From: Branchiostoma floridae
Taxonomy: Eukaryota > Chordata > Leptocardii > Amphioxiformes > Branchiostomatidae
NCBI RefSeq assembly: GCF_000003815.2
Contig: NC_049980.1
Location: 27,654,762 to 27,718,761, forward strand
Length of the DNA: 64,000 bases
Direction: 5' to 3'
How positions within the stretch are numbered: the stretch's first letter is position 1; each line of letters starts with the position of its first letter. Made by a program: the position numbers and the translations under genes. Below are positions 1 to 13,000 of this stretch, piece after piece. Under the pieces are notes generated by a model, which searched no databases, was not told the origin of the DNA, and worked only from the letters and a program-made list of their open reading frames with translations.

Positions 1-285
1 CTCGTCCACCTAACACAATGCACATTGGCTTCAGTCAATTGCTCATACAGGCAGTCAATATACAATTGGGACGTAAACAGGGAACGATATCGACTTCCAA
101 CAACCCATTGATGACGTTACATGTCTAAAGCGATTCGGTCGCATAATTGAAGAGGTCTCCAGTCGAAAATGCCGTTGTGTCTAATATTATTTTCAGTCAA
201 AAACCATTTTATTTCTCTTTGATAAACAATCATTGCCAATTCAGATGTGATTGTCAACCATTGATAAAAGAACAAAGTGTCTTAC

Positions 286-1066
286 AACTCTGTCGTCGAC
301 TTCCCTCGTGGCGAAGTAATCCGCCAGTTCCAGGTACTTCAGCCGCTTGTCCTCCGCGGACGGCAGGTACCTGGCCTCCACAGCCTGGCGGAGATGGTCG
401 TGAAAGAAGTTCAGGATGCCGTTCCGATTGATCAGGTTGTCGTCCAAGGAGAGGTAGAAGGGAGACCAGACAACGGATGGTACCTGTCAGGCAAAAGATA
501 AGCATTATGCTTACAACAAAGCTTACGTTACAGCAACAGTAGAACGATTATCTGTCAATGGAACATTCCAATGCACAAGTTTAGAATAAAAGTTTAATGC
601 CAAGAGCCCTTCAAATAACTGCTAAGAGCACTTCACGTTGTTATTTGTGACGCAGCAAAACAATGTATTCAATATCATGTTAACTGCTTGATTATTACTT
701 ATTGTAGGTAAACAAAGTAGTACATACGTCCAGAAGGGTGACCATTTCTTCCTCTGATAACCCACGATGGGAACACCAGATGGCAGACGTGGAAAGCCGA
801 ACAAGGTCTTTTCTGTATAAAAGATTTCAACATGTTATGTGGCGTTTAGATAATGGCATAAGGACAACTAGATCAGTAATAAGATATGTCAATGAAATGT
901 TAGATAGACATGCAATCTTGACAATCAATTACCTGGTGTTGACTCCTGTCTCAAAGTCATTCTCAAGGCGTTCCAAGATCTTGCCGAAAAGGACGCCGGG
1001 ATTCTCCGCCTCAAGATAATGCTTTATCCGGGTGGTCACCGTCTCAAACTCACCGTACAAGCGCAT
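286..1066 (-). other. Post-NTPase helical / winged-helix-like region, exons 26-28
   Basis: This part contains VLFGKILERLENDF, then HRGLSEEEMVTLLD (residues close to the G-L-S-E-x-E-L-x-x-L-L motif of NPHP3-type proteins) and WSPFYLSLDDNLINRNGIL followed by FFHDHLRQAVEARYLP. In relatives this linker leads to TPR or WD40 arrays. Bases 1-285 hold no further exon that I can support, so the next exon is outside the window. Confidence 0.75.
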
Positions 1067-4000
1067 CTGCGATATCAAAGGAATTCTATAGTCAACGTTT
1101 CTAGATGTTAAAGAGCAGGACGGAGAAATCGTAGAGACACTTTGGATTTGAACTGATGAGAAGTTCATTGCAAGTACAGTTGAGTACTCTGGTGACTAGC
1201 ATGAATGTTTGAACTTCATTGCTCCACAATCATGTATGGCAACAGATCAAACGACAATATAACAAGGCTGATCTTTGTAGCACTGGATTTTATGGCTACC
1301 AGTACATGAGTCAATTGATCATCAAGTATGGATTATGTGGTCTCACTTTTGGAATAAGAAAATAAAGAAATTGACCTACTATTTTGGCGGATATAGGTGT
1401 TCCGGGACATGCTGAAAGTACATAGAAAATACTGTGTACCAGAGTTGTGTACCAAACGTACCTCATCTAACAAGGCCTTCAGGTACAGCGGGTTGTTGGT
1501 CTGCGGAGCGTCAAGGATGAGCTGTTTCTGCTCTTCTGACAGCGTCTTGGTGTACATGTCCTCCAGGTACCCCTTGATGATAGCAGACTTCTCCTCGGGT
1601 TGCAGAGGCTGCACAGCAAAAGTTTCCCATCCACTCGCAGAGGCAGCCTCCATCGCCTGATGACCAATGAAGAATATATTTAGTTACTTTTCCGTACTCT
1701 CATGCCGTGCGGTTAAGACATGAAAATATAGCATATCATATGCATGATTCGATACATTAACAAGAAAACAAATAAAGCATTGAAACTCACCCTGCCCGGT
1801 AAGGTGGAGAGCAGCATGCTGACGCCAGGTGGCGTTTCTTTCGGGATCCACAACAAGTCGTGCTCATCACCTGAATAATGAGAAGTCAATACATGAAAAC
1901 CGTGTCTGATGCACACTGAATGTAGTCTTGTTAGCACTGGTAGTGAAGGAAATTTAGGTTAATCTAGATCCACCACATGCATAAACTGCGTAAACAAATT
2001 TCAATCCCAACCTACGTATTACGGATGCAAACATCATATCAGTGTGACATGATCTCAAATTCATATTTTACTTAACAACATAATTGCAAAATACCACAAG
2101 CCTTATCTACCTAAAACAAGATAATGTGTAGTATGGGATGATAATTTCTACAATCAATCATTGCTTTTATATTAAGCTTTTACAATCATTGGAGGAATTT
2201 CCAACTTCTAGTCTCATAATCTTTGATGTTTCTTATCTACGCCTACGTATGGCATGCGGGGGTTGTGACCTGTCATTACGTACTTTAACTTGCTCTTTAC
2301 TCTGGTTCTGTAACAGCTCCGAGTCATACCTTCCCCGACCAGTGCCGTGCCGCTGTCTAGCTGGTTCAGGGCGTCCATGACTATGAGGACCCTGCCCATT
2401 ATCCCGGCCATCCGTAACCACATTGGCAGGGACCGGACCAGGATCGTGTCAGACGTCGGCACAGTCATGGACAGGTTGAAGAAGGCTTTCAGCTCTTCCA
2501 TCAGCCTGAAACACAAGTGCATAGTCCAATTACCCTTGTTTGTGGTGGTCAACATTACATGTCTACTATGTGCCTTTCATCTTTACTGTTCTTCCCGTTG
2601 CAAGCCTATTTTGTTACCAATAATGCTGTGGCCACATTTTCAAGCTAGGGCCCGACCAGGAAGTTTGCGCAAACGGATCCGGAAATTAAAGTTTTTTTAA
2701 ACATTATCTGTGTTTTGCTGTAATTTTGTATGTACGTTCCGTTCCCGAAAGCTGCCCAGCCGGGATCCGGTTTGTAAGTGCGACTACAGCTAGCGTAAGC
2801 TCTGCCTACCAAATTCTAGTGTGTGGTATTGTAAAATGCATTAAAGGTAACTCGTGCCGAAACTAAAATGTCACAAAACTAATTTATCAAAGTTGGATGC
2901 AGTACCTTCTGACCAGAGTCACATGGTTGGAACTCTCGGCAGAACTCCCGATGAAGTGGACGAAGACGAAGTGATCAGGGTGCGCCTGCTCGTATTTGGA
3001 GACCCAGTTCGCCACCAGGGCAGACTTGCCTGACCCAGACTCACCAACTAGGACCTGTTTCGGGACAGACCGATGTCTCAGTGTTAACTGCTTCAATATT
3101 CCCCATTGCTGCTATAAATCTGTTATGTACGACGCGCACCAAGGGTGGAACTCATTATTTAAATCAATTCACTGACTGTGAATCACTGATGTTGTCATCG
3201 AAGAAGGCATTGCCCGATTTTTTCAGATATATATAATCATTGACAGAGCATCTTCAAATAGTGTATCAATTTACGCTTTTACGAGTAATTTGTTGTCTTT
3301 TCATACTTACATTTCAGCATGCAAATCTAATCATAAAGCCAAGGGTATACAAATTCAATTTAGGTTACAGCAATGTCGCAATGATATCGCCGTCTAGGGG
3401 AATGGGCCCTTAGGACCGTATAACACTCACCAGAGGAGTAGACTTGTTCCCCGCCATGAAGGCGTCGATCTTGTCAAAGTACTCCTGCCTGCCGATGTAC
3501 ACGCGCCTGCGCGCTTCGGCAAACGCCATGTGGTGCTCCCGCTCCCGCTGCATGGGGGTCAGCTCTGTTCCCAGCGGGAAATCTTCATCCACGCACCTTT
3601 GGAGGTCCTACAAAACGGAACAAAGCTGCAATCATCGCCATGAGCAAGGATGCGGTATAGTTAATCTCCCGAGCAACCTTCGTAACCGCTGCTTCGCCTA
3701 TTGAGTCAGTGAACTGTGAAGTCAAGCTTGCCTAAGCTTAATGTTTCTGACTTAGGGAGAAGAGATGCTGCTAAAGGTATAGCTATGGGCCACTCATCAT
3801 CTTAATGATTGTAACATCAGGCCCTACGAGCTTGGTTTAGAAAAAATGAAGGAATACTTGGTCACCTTTACAAGTAACGAAAGTAGCATTACATATAGAA
3901 TAGGTGGACCTATTTGGCATCGTCGGCAGATTTGGCATCGTCATCATTTTCGTTGCCCCGGTTCATACTTAACTTAGTGATCGATGCTTCCCTTTGGGCC

Positions 4001-7000
4001 AGACAGCAACAGTGGAAGTGAGAGTGTGTAAAAGAGTATTACCTCCATAATGAGAGTACAGGCGTCTTCTTTATCCTTGTAGTTCCTGACGTTCATCCCT
4101 GCATCTAATACAGCGTTTCGCAGTTTGTACTGGTGTTGATAGTGCCAGTCACTCTCCGACAGGAAAACCTGTGAAGGGCGCGAGAAATTTTAGCTGCGTC
4201 AGAATTGCCTGTGTAACACTTACGTTACAGTATGACGATTTTTCCAACGCTTTGAAAGAATTTTTCGTGTCAGGTTACATCTTGTTTGTATATTGTCTTT
4301 AGCAATACCCAAGAAAGAAAAATTCAGAAGAAATTCAGAGAATTTTCCTAAAAGGAATAAGTGATGAATCATCACACATGGCAAGATCATTATGGCTCTT
4401 GCAAATTCATGCCCGAGATCCAGGGCAAATTGCAAATGGTGCAAACGAAGAATTAAAAAAAAACATTGATGAATTAAAGTTACAAGCTATTCTTAATCTA
4501 AAACTAATGTTAGAAGCATATATTATATCTAGCTGAGTCATTCTTTTTTAACAAATCTTTATGAGACACACCTGTATGTCGTCAGGGCTGACTGTGCTCG
4601 TCTCCGTTTTGACGGGGTCTCGCATGTAGAAGAAACAGCGGTGCCGAACCTCGTCAGGATTGTTCAGCGCTGCGTGTTGGATCTCCAGCTAATGTCAAAC
4701 ATAATCAGTGGAATTCGGGACAAATGTCATACAAATATCATCAGGTAGTACACTAAAATCAAAAGCCATCATCAAGACAAAGATTGCAAGGTCAGATGTT
4801 TTAGATAACAAGGTAAGCGGAACTTCAAAGCAGCAAATCTTCCGAAGAGTCAATAGATGGCTGAGGAGAGAACAGCTAGCGTGGACAACGTCGACGTTCA
4901 TATAACACAGGCCGAAGAAGGCGAGGCTATCAAATGAATACATGAAACGTAGGAGTGATGAAGACGTGCTTCATCTTAGAGATGGAAATAATATCTACAA
5001 CAACTTGAAGAGTACAAGGGTCGATAGCACCACCCTGTCTCACCTGTGTGACACTTGTGTCGAACCGGTAGTCATCGATCCACTTCAGGTCGTCATTGTG
5101 TTTGATGGCGTAATCAAAACTGGCGTTCAGCAACTTGTCTGGTTCGTCCTTCTTCTGACTCCAGCCGAACCTCTCCCCCATCATACAGATGAAGTACGGG
5201 CGACATCGGTCCACCTGTTAGGGGAATAAGAAACTGTTGTCAATATGTTCAGGTTAAAGCATTACTTACTTACTTATCATTGCTATAACGTTTGGTAATT
5301 TGATCATTTTTCAATCATTGTGAGAAGATAAACGTCGGAAGCAAAATTTTGATACCAGTTCCCTACCTCCTTGAGACAGATTGAGATGGTCCGACCGTCA
5401 TCTGACTGTTCCTTAGTGATGCCCCAGCGAAGGTCCACGTACGTGAAGAAGACGGAACGTTCGGCACACAGACGGTTCAGTTCACGGAACGTCTTCTTAA
5501 TGAGGTACTCTCTCTCACCCTTAAAGTCTCTATTAACATAGAAAAAGTGTGGTTGCTTATCTGTACGTCTTATCAAGATTTAGATGCAAGCTTAGATGGC
5601 TTTTAATGAAGAAGTTGAAGAAGTTTATTTGTAAGTTCGTGCCCGAGGGCTAATTGCAAGTACATGGTATACACATAGTGACAATGGACAGTCATAAACA
5701 ATATTCTAATCTAATAGTAGTATTGGCTAATAAGCATAGCATTGCCGCAACGAGAGCCATTATTGCTTGACATGTAAAAGTATCGACTTTTTAGTGAACT
5801 GTAGAGAAATCTGTCGATACCACACGTCTTATTGTAATGTGCTATTAAACGGCTTACAGGTTCGGTAACTCACTTGAATGTACTGGAGACAAAAACTCTG
5901 ATCTCTCTCTGCTTCGGCTTCTCTGACCGTCGTACGCGTGTAGTAGTATTTTCTTCTTTATCATTCTCAACGCTGTCTGTATATTAGATATGAGAATGTC
6001 GTATAAGTGGGGAAGTTGTAAAAGTTTGCATTTGAAATTCAAAGACCATCTTTTCGTCTTCCTACAGCACCAATGATACAATGCTACATGAACATACAAC
6101 AGGCAATGCATTATGTATTATAATCAGTACTTCAGCATGTCATAAACATTGATAACAACCAGATTTGATACAAGTAGGGTTGACACTGAAATCTTGACAA
6201 TTCACAATATGGTACAATTCAACTAACGAAGTGAAATTTTAACTTCACTGCTCTAAACGACGGCTCCATGCACCAGGCAATGGCCAATATGACCGACTTG
6301 TGGAATTTTCCACGACAACATCCGCGACGATCTAGGTACGATTTTGCTCTCCGTGCATCATGTACTGTACATTGTATAACGTGTAACGTGCTATCGCCAC
6401 AACATGCACCTGCATCCTTCACCACCACCACCTCAAACATACGGACCTCTTTTACCTTTATGTTTTCCCCCTTGTTCCATTGACGGGAGGGGATCCTCCA
6501 TAGGTCGGGCTTTAAATCATTCCATGAAATGGTGAGAATTAAAAAACACAATATTTTATTGGTAATCAACCAGACAAAGGGCCTTTATGTTGGCGTTTCT
6601 AGTGGGAAAATGCGGAAACTAAAAAAAAGGACATAAATTTTGCTAGGTATTAGCAGTCCACTTGGAGATTTCAGCCTTACGCTTTAAAAGGTTATAACGT
6701 CGTAACATGCCCTGGATTACTAAGTGTATTAGTTATGCATCCACTCGGTCTTAAACATAAGATACATGTAACGTTATATCCTTGATTTAGTTAAAGAAAA
6801 CCAACACTTTAACTCTCAAATGTCTTGCTCATCCAAATGTCAAGTCAAAGTCAATGTCAAATTAAAAGCGTTACCTTCGCTGCTGTCTTGTGCCCAGAGC
6901 TCGGCGTTCTCCGTCAGCACTTTCTGCACGACCTTGTCCCTCACGGCTGCCTGCTGGGTCCTCTCCTCTTCCGTCACGCTCTCGGGTATGACGTCAGCAA

Positions 7001-10000
7001 ACGCGTCATCCTCCGCCGCGGTTGCTTCTCTCCTCACCCGCACGAAGGCGTTGGACATCCGGGCACCATAATGACCGCCCCAGTGCTTGTCATCTTTACC
7101 TGGTCAACATGAGTGAAAAGGTTTTGACCATAACCATTGAGTACATGTACGCAACTGGTTATTTTACATTGTTGCAAAAACATGCGCCTCAAAAGATCCC
7201 AGCCCTACGTTTTAAAGGTGCTGTGCTGTATGACCAATGAAGTCAGGAAGGAAAGTTGTTGTTTCTTCAATTCTAAGTCACTTAGAGCGGCGAAGGGCCT
7301 CTCGTGTCCCAAGTTTCTGTGTCGGTGACAGAAATGTGAGAGATTGTATGTAAAACTAAAGTAGAGGAGAACTGACATACCTGATGATTGCACCCCGACC
7401 AGTCTGACTCCTGTCCCATAGTCAGTAAATGTGACCTTCTCTTCGTGCCACTGTCCGGAGTACAGGTTTCCCTTCTCTCCACTGCTAAACCTGAAAAAAA
7501 AGAAATGCACGATGTGGGTATGGATGGTCTGGATCCATCTGTGTAACGGTACCTATCGATGCATGTTAATAATTATTTCATTGTATGTCAACGTTTAGTA
7601 CCCTGGTTATCCTAAGCAGGCATTTACAACCGATAATCTGAATTTGAATATAGACTATCCATAACAGTCGGCTGGACGGGTCATTGACCTTTCATTACCT
7701 TTTGATGACCTCTCCGTCATACGTCATCAGCGTGACTTCTAGGGTGTAGTAGCCTCCTCCACAGACGCCTTGGGTGTACCATTCTGACACCTGCGGGGGA
7801 AGGGCGAAAAGGCAAAGTTATAAATTCTTACCTTTTCGGCAACCAGTTTTACTTTTTCCCACAGCACATTGAACAAGTATCTACTATACTTGCCATGTTT
7901 TTCTCACTGACGGCAAAATATTCAGATGATAGTGGCTAAAAAAACTTACTGACGAAATGTCCGCTATAATTCGTGTCTAATCCGTTAGACCAATCCCTAT
8001 CGTAAGAACAAACCTGGATCTCAGGAGCCGAGTCAAGATGCTCCTCGGAAAACGTCTTGGTCAGATCAACCTCCTGGTACTTTGAGCAGCGCATATGTGA
8101 CGTCACAAAGCCTACAACAAGGAAAATAATGCAGCTATCGCCATTTTGCCTCTTTAGAAAGCTTCAGTCAAACTCACGATTCCTGGACGATACATGTATC
8201 ATATGATGTATATACAATTGTGCATGCAAATTAACATGGAAATTTTGTACGGGCAAAACAGGCTTGAAAAGTTGTCTGAAAAAAAAAGGAATTGTTATCT
8301 AAACAGCTGCATGTAGCACGCCAGCATTATCGGTATGTGAGACATAAAATGTGGTGACGTACATTTCTCTGTGCCATGTCCTCCTTCGATGACGTTCCAG
8401 TCGCCCCCTATGTTCCAGTGAGACATGTTCCCCAACTGTAAAGGCAGAAAATGTAAGTAAGTTTCCATGGCGACAATACGCGAACGCTGTGCAGTCTTTC
8501 AATTATCCAAGGGTCATATATTGCTCTACCTAAATTTGCATTCAAAAATGTATTGGCTAACTTCGCTCATGACAGTACCAGTCTCCAACTATTTGGTGAA
8601 ATGAATAACGATGGACAATAATCGTCGCACGACTATATATCTGTTGTCTGTCTAAAGTTGACCTAAGCAGGTCGGCGAGACAAAAATGCCGAATTCCGAA
8701 TACTTTCCGATCGACCGCCCAAACGATCCTCCTGAGCAACATATCTACTACGAGATTTGGCATATCCATGATCTCTGTGTAACAATAGAAAGCTCCTAAA
8801 CCTCTAGCTTCATGTACTTGTTTACTCCACTATAGTTTGGATTTCGGTAGTTCTCCTGCCGCACCTGTCCGCTGGCGTTCTCCAGGAGGTTTGCGGACCA
8901 GCCCGCGATCTGCATCTTCTTCTTCTCCAGACTGTCCGGCAGGGGCGTGGCCTCCAGACCAAGCTGGGAACAGTAGGCAGGGGAAAATACGTTATTTCGG
9001 GATATGAAGATCTTCCTATTTTACATAAGCAAATTGGCCAGCAAGCTAAAAACAGATAAGAATTTGTACTTTTGAAAAGAATCAAAATGGACACTGATTT
9101 ATTTCATTGTCAGTTTGCTTCAACACGCGACGAATCTTCGACTCGGTATATACTCATTGAGACTTTACATATCCATATTCAGCTGCAGTTTCCTTCGTCG
9201 CCGCCAGGAAGCCATAGATTTCCCTTATACATCAGTGCGCATGTGTGACACCCCACCTTCGCTCTCTCGTGATGTTCTCTCTTGACATCTTCTTGCGATT
9301 GTTCCGGTTTGACGTACGAGGCGTCGCAGATGGAGAAGCCGCACAGGTAGGAGGGATACGCCGTGAACTCCAGGGAACCGCCAGACACGGCCACGGGCGT
9401 GGAGAACGTGTGAGCCGTGTAGCCTGGAGAGGCCTCCGTCTGCGCAGGTTTGAAATTCACCCTTTTCTACAGAAACGGAAGTGGGACGAAAGACAAGAAC
9501 AATTTAAACCCCGTTTTCACGCGCTGTATACGCAAATTTATACATAATCTGTTAACATACAAAGTGTTATAGTTGTGATTTAGCACAGATTCTGCTACCT
9601 TTCTATTATGCTGAATGTTTCATAGTCCCAGCCAATTGGCCAACCAAAGGGTGCAATTATTCATAACTTGTTGGTTTATTGTAGTTAGAATCAGTACAAA
9701 ATATTTCCTGTACAAAATACTACGTGACCTCGCCAGAACTTTGTCGATATCAAGCAAAGGAACAAACCTGTCCGTTGATGACGATATGTCCTCCTCCTCC
9801 CACATAGTGAAGTGTGAGGGTGTGGTTTCCATTAGGCAAGTCCGCTACCTACAGGAGTGAACGGGTGAACAATGGAATGGGTGGTAACGCTGCTATTCGT
9901 AAGTCGTACAAAACGCCCCCCCCCCCGGTTTTTTTTTACCATGTCAGTAAAGCACTCTGTTCTGCTAATGTTTCGAGCACTATCCCTTGACCTCAGTGTG

Positions 10001-13000
10001 GGTCGTCGGGGCACCATGACTGCATCCGCTATTCTTCTCCACCTGTCTCTTTCCTCCGTCCGTAAATGTTAATATTACAGTATTACACCTTCCGAAGGCC
10101 ATGATTTGAGGACAGAACATGCATAGGTATGAACTACGTATAACATAATGTACAGATTTTACTTACGTTGTAGGTGACCCTGTTCTCATCCTCTGTCTGT
10201 GCGCTGTGATTGCGGGCAGTCCCATAGATGAAACCATCGTAGGTTCCACACAGCAGCTGCGGCATGGCACTGGTGTGTTTGATGAGTCCCAGAGTTTTAG
10301 ACTGCGGACCTGGAATCGTTTAGTTTACATGCAAGACGTCACTTCTACCGAGTAATGTCTTCAAAAGCGTTGTTCTAATTATATGATTACTTGTAAACGG
10401 ACTTATGAATACACTGATTACAACAATACACGGGATAACTCATCAGGGACTATTTTCAATAGGCCTTGACAAAACAGAAGTAGATACTTTTGCACAATTG
10501 AAAGTTAAGGTTAAGGTCAAAGAATGGTGTATTTCTCATTTTCCAAAGTAGTACAGTAACTATCGTATAAGTGAGTTTTATGTAGTGACATTCTTACACA
10601 AACTGTTAAACAATCAAACCAGCAGGTGCTTGTGAAACAATAGTTGATACAGAAAGCATGCCTCACCCGTCTCATAGTTGTGGTAGAGACGATGTTCGCT
10701 CAGGTACACGATGCTGTCCAGTGCCTGGTACGACGGACCGGCGGTGTTCAGGGCGAACAGGACACCCTTCGGCTGGACCACGTGTTGGCACGGAGAGCCC
10801 TCCAGCTCCAGCAGACGCTTCTGGCCGTCTTTTGAAAAAAGAACACAACAACTAGGCTTAACAAATACCAAAACGTTCAAATCCACTTTGAGATACATAT
10901 TTAGCATAAAGTGGTTAGATTGTTTGTGTTCAAAACTTTTCTTCTCAGCTTGCTCTCAAATAAACTTCGTACATTCAATAGTCCATGGGTAAGGGTTTGT
11001 AATAAAAAGCCCCTTCAAAAACACTCACTTTGATCATTCCTAATGGCGAACACCCTGACCAGACGTAATCCTGCAGTGATCTCGCCTTCAGCCCACCGCC
11101 TCATGAACGCCATCCTCCCCGCTGCCACTGACACCAGGTCCGTGTCTTTCACCATGGCAACCGTCCTCTCGTTCACCTTGATGACGACATCAGCGGGAGC
11201 CGTCACCCATCCGCGGATCCCGTTACCGTCCACTGACACAACCCCGCCGACAGGGCTGCTGTCGATAGTTGCTAGGCAGCCATCTTGGTGGCAACGGCCT
11301 TTGGGGTCGGGCTCGTCTTCAGCGAGGTTCGACAAGATGGCGTACCGACAGGGTAGAGGGGGACCTTCCACGACAAGTGTCCCGTTCGTTATCGTAAATT
11401 TCCACTGATCCGCCGACTCAGACGATCCTTTTCCCGAGCTGCCTGCCACAAATGCGGCCTCCACATACTGATCCCCCTGTGTGATTATGGTCAGCACGTA
11501 CAAGGAGGCAGTCGTGGCGGTCTCGGTCCCGCTACTGCTGGAGCAGAGGACCAAGGCCGCTCCACAGTTCCGGCACTCCGACATCAGGACGGTCTGGGAA
11601 TCTCCTCGGTAAGCCTGTGTATGGCGAACCTTTGCTGCCCTGTCCTGACCGGGAGTCGGCACGAACGTGTCCCGGTTGTGGAAGAGGGCGTACCGGCTGC
11701 TCATCGGTCCTGCGGCCTGCAGGATCCCCTCGCCGTCCACAGAGAACTTCCACAGGTCCTCGCCGTGGTCGAACAGCTTCTTCGTCCGGAAGGTGTTTTC
11801 GTTATACCCTGAGCTGATCACGTACATACAGGAAACAACCTGAGAAATAAACTTTTTATTAGGGCATAGGTAACATGTGATTCAGTTGGTAGTGCAAAAG
11901 AAGACAATACCAACGGAAAATCACTCTATAATCCAGCATCTAGACGACAGTACCTAACAAAGATAGATCAACATAAAGAACACAAAGACGACGATTCACG
12001 GTGATGATTTATTAAATAACAGATAATAAAAACGATGACGAAACCCACGACTGGCAAAAGATAGTGTATGCTTTTGGTAACGTTTGACAATTTACAAAAC
12101 TTGTTCTAAGTAACCTTATAGTAAGATTATAGAAGTAATTGCAAGAATACACTGTCTCTTGATGTCACAGTGGTGCCTGTACCTTGGCAGTATCGACGCC
12201 AGGCACCACCCCGCTGCACATGAGGATAGACGTGCCCCCTCCGTTCCCGCCGTTGACGTTGAGGCGGAGTTTGCCGATCTCGCCCTGCTCCTCCGGGCCG
12301 TCCAGCACCACCCCGACCCCGCCGTGACCCCAGCGGGAGTCGTTAGACAGCAGACAGGCGAAGTTCGTTCCGAAAAGGCAGTCTACTAGTAGTCTGAAAT
12401 AAAGACATGGGTATCCATAAGAAAAATGATAACGTTATGCTATTTCCGTCTACATAAACATCGTAATTTGCGCTTGTAATTTGCGCAACAAGATTTTGAT
12501 AACCTCTGATCCTTATCAGCTTGTCAGAGTTTTACAGATCATGTGTATTTCTTATGTAATGTATTTCCGAAGGTATATCTTCTGAATGTGACACTTGATT
12601 TCGATGATATTTGGTATTTTTGTTGGTGTTCTTGACGTGACGTTGAGGTTTTTTTTTGGCTTTGGTACTGCAGCTGGACTTCATTTTTTAAATCTTTGGC
12701 CTTGGATATGCTGTGGCCTTGATCTTTGGTGACTCATAGCCTTTAGTGTAAGGTGGAAGTGGTGCAAGTTTAGGCCCTCTAGCAGCATGCTCTAGTCTAA
12801 AACTGGTTAGTGAGATATAGTTTTTTTATCCATGTTTACTTGTATAAGTAGTTACATATCTGATTTTCTCCTGACAAAAGGGATAAACTGAGACTGTACA
12901 TATCGGACATTTTCTTGTACTGCATACATACCTGCCGTCTTCGTCTGTCTTGATGCCATTCTCTGCTCCAAAATGGCCGCCGTGACTCTTCACCAAAGAC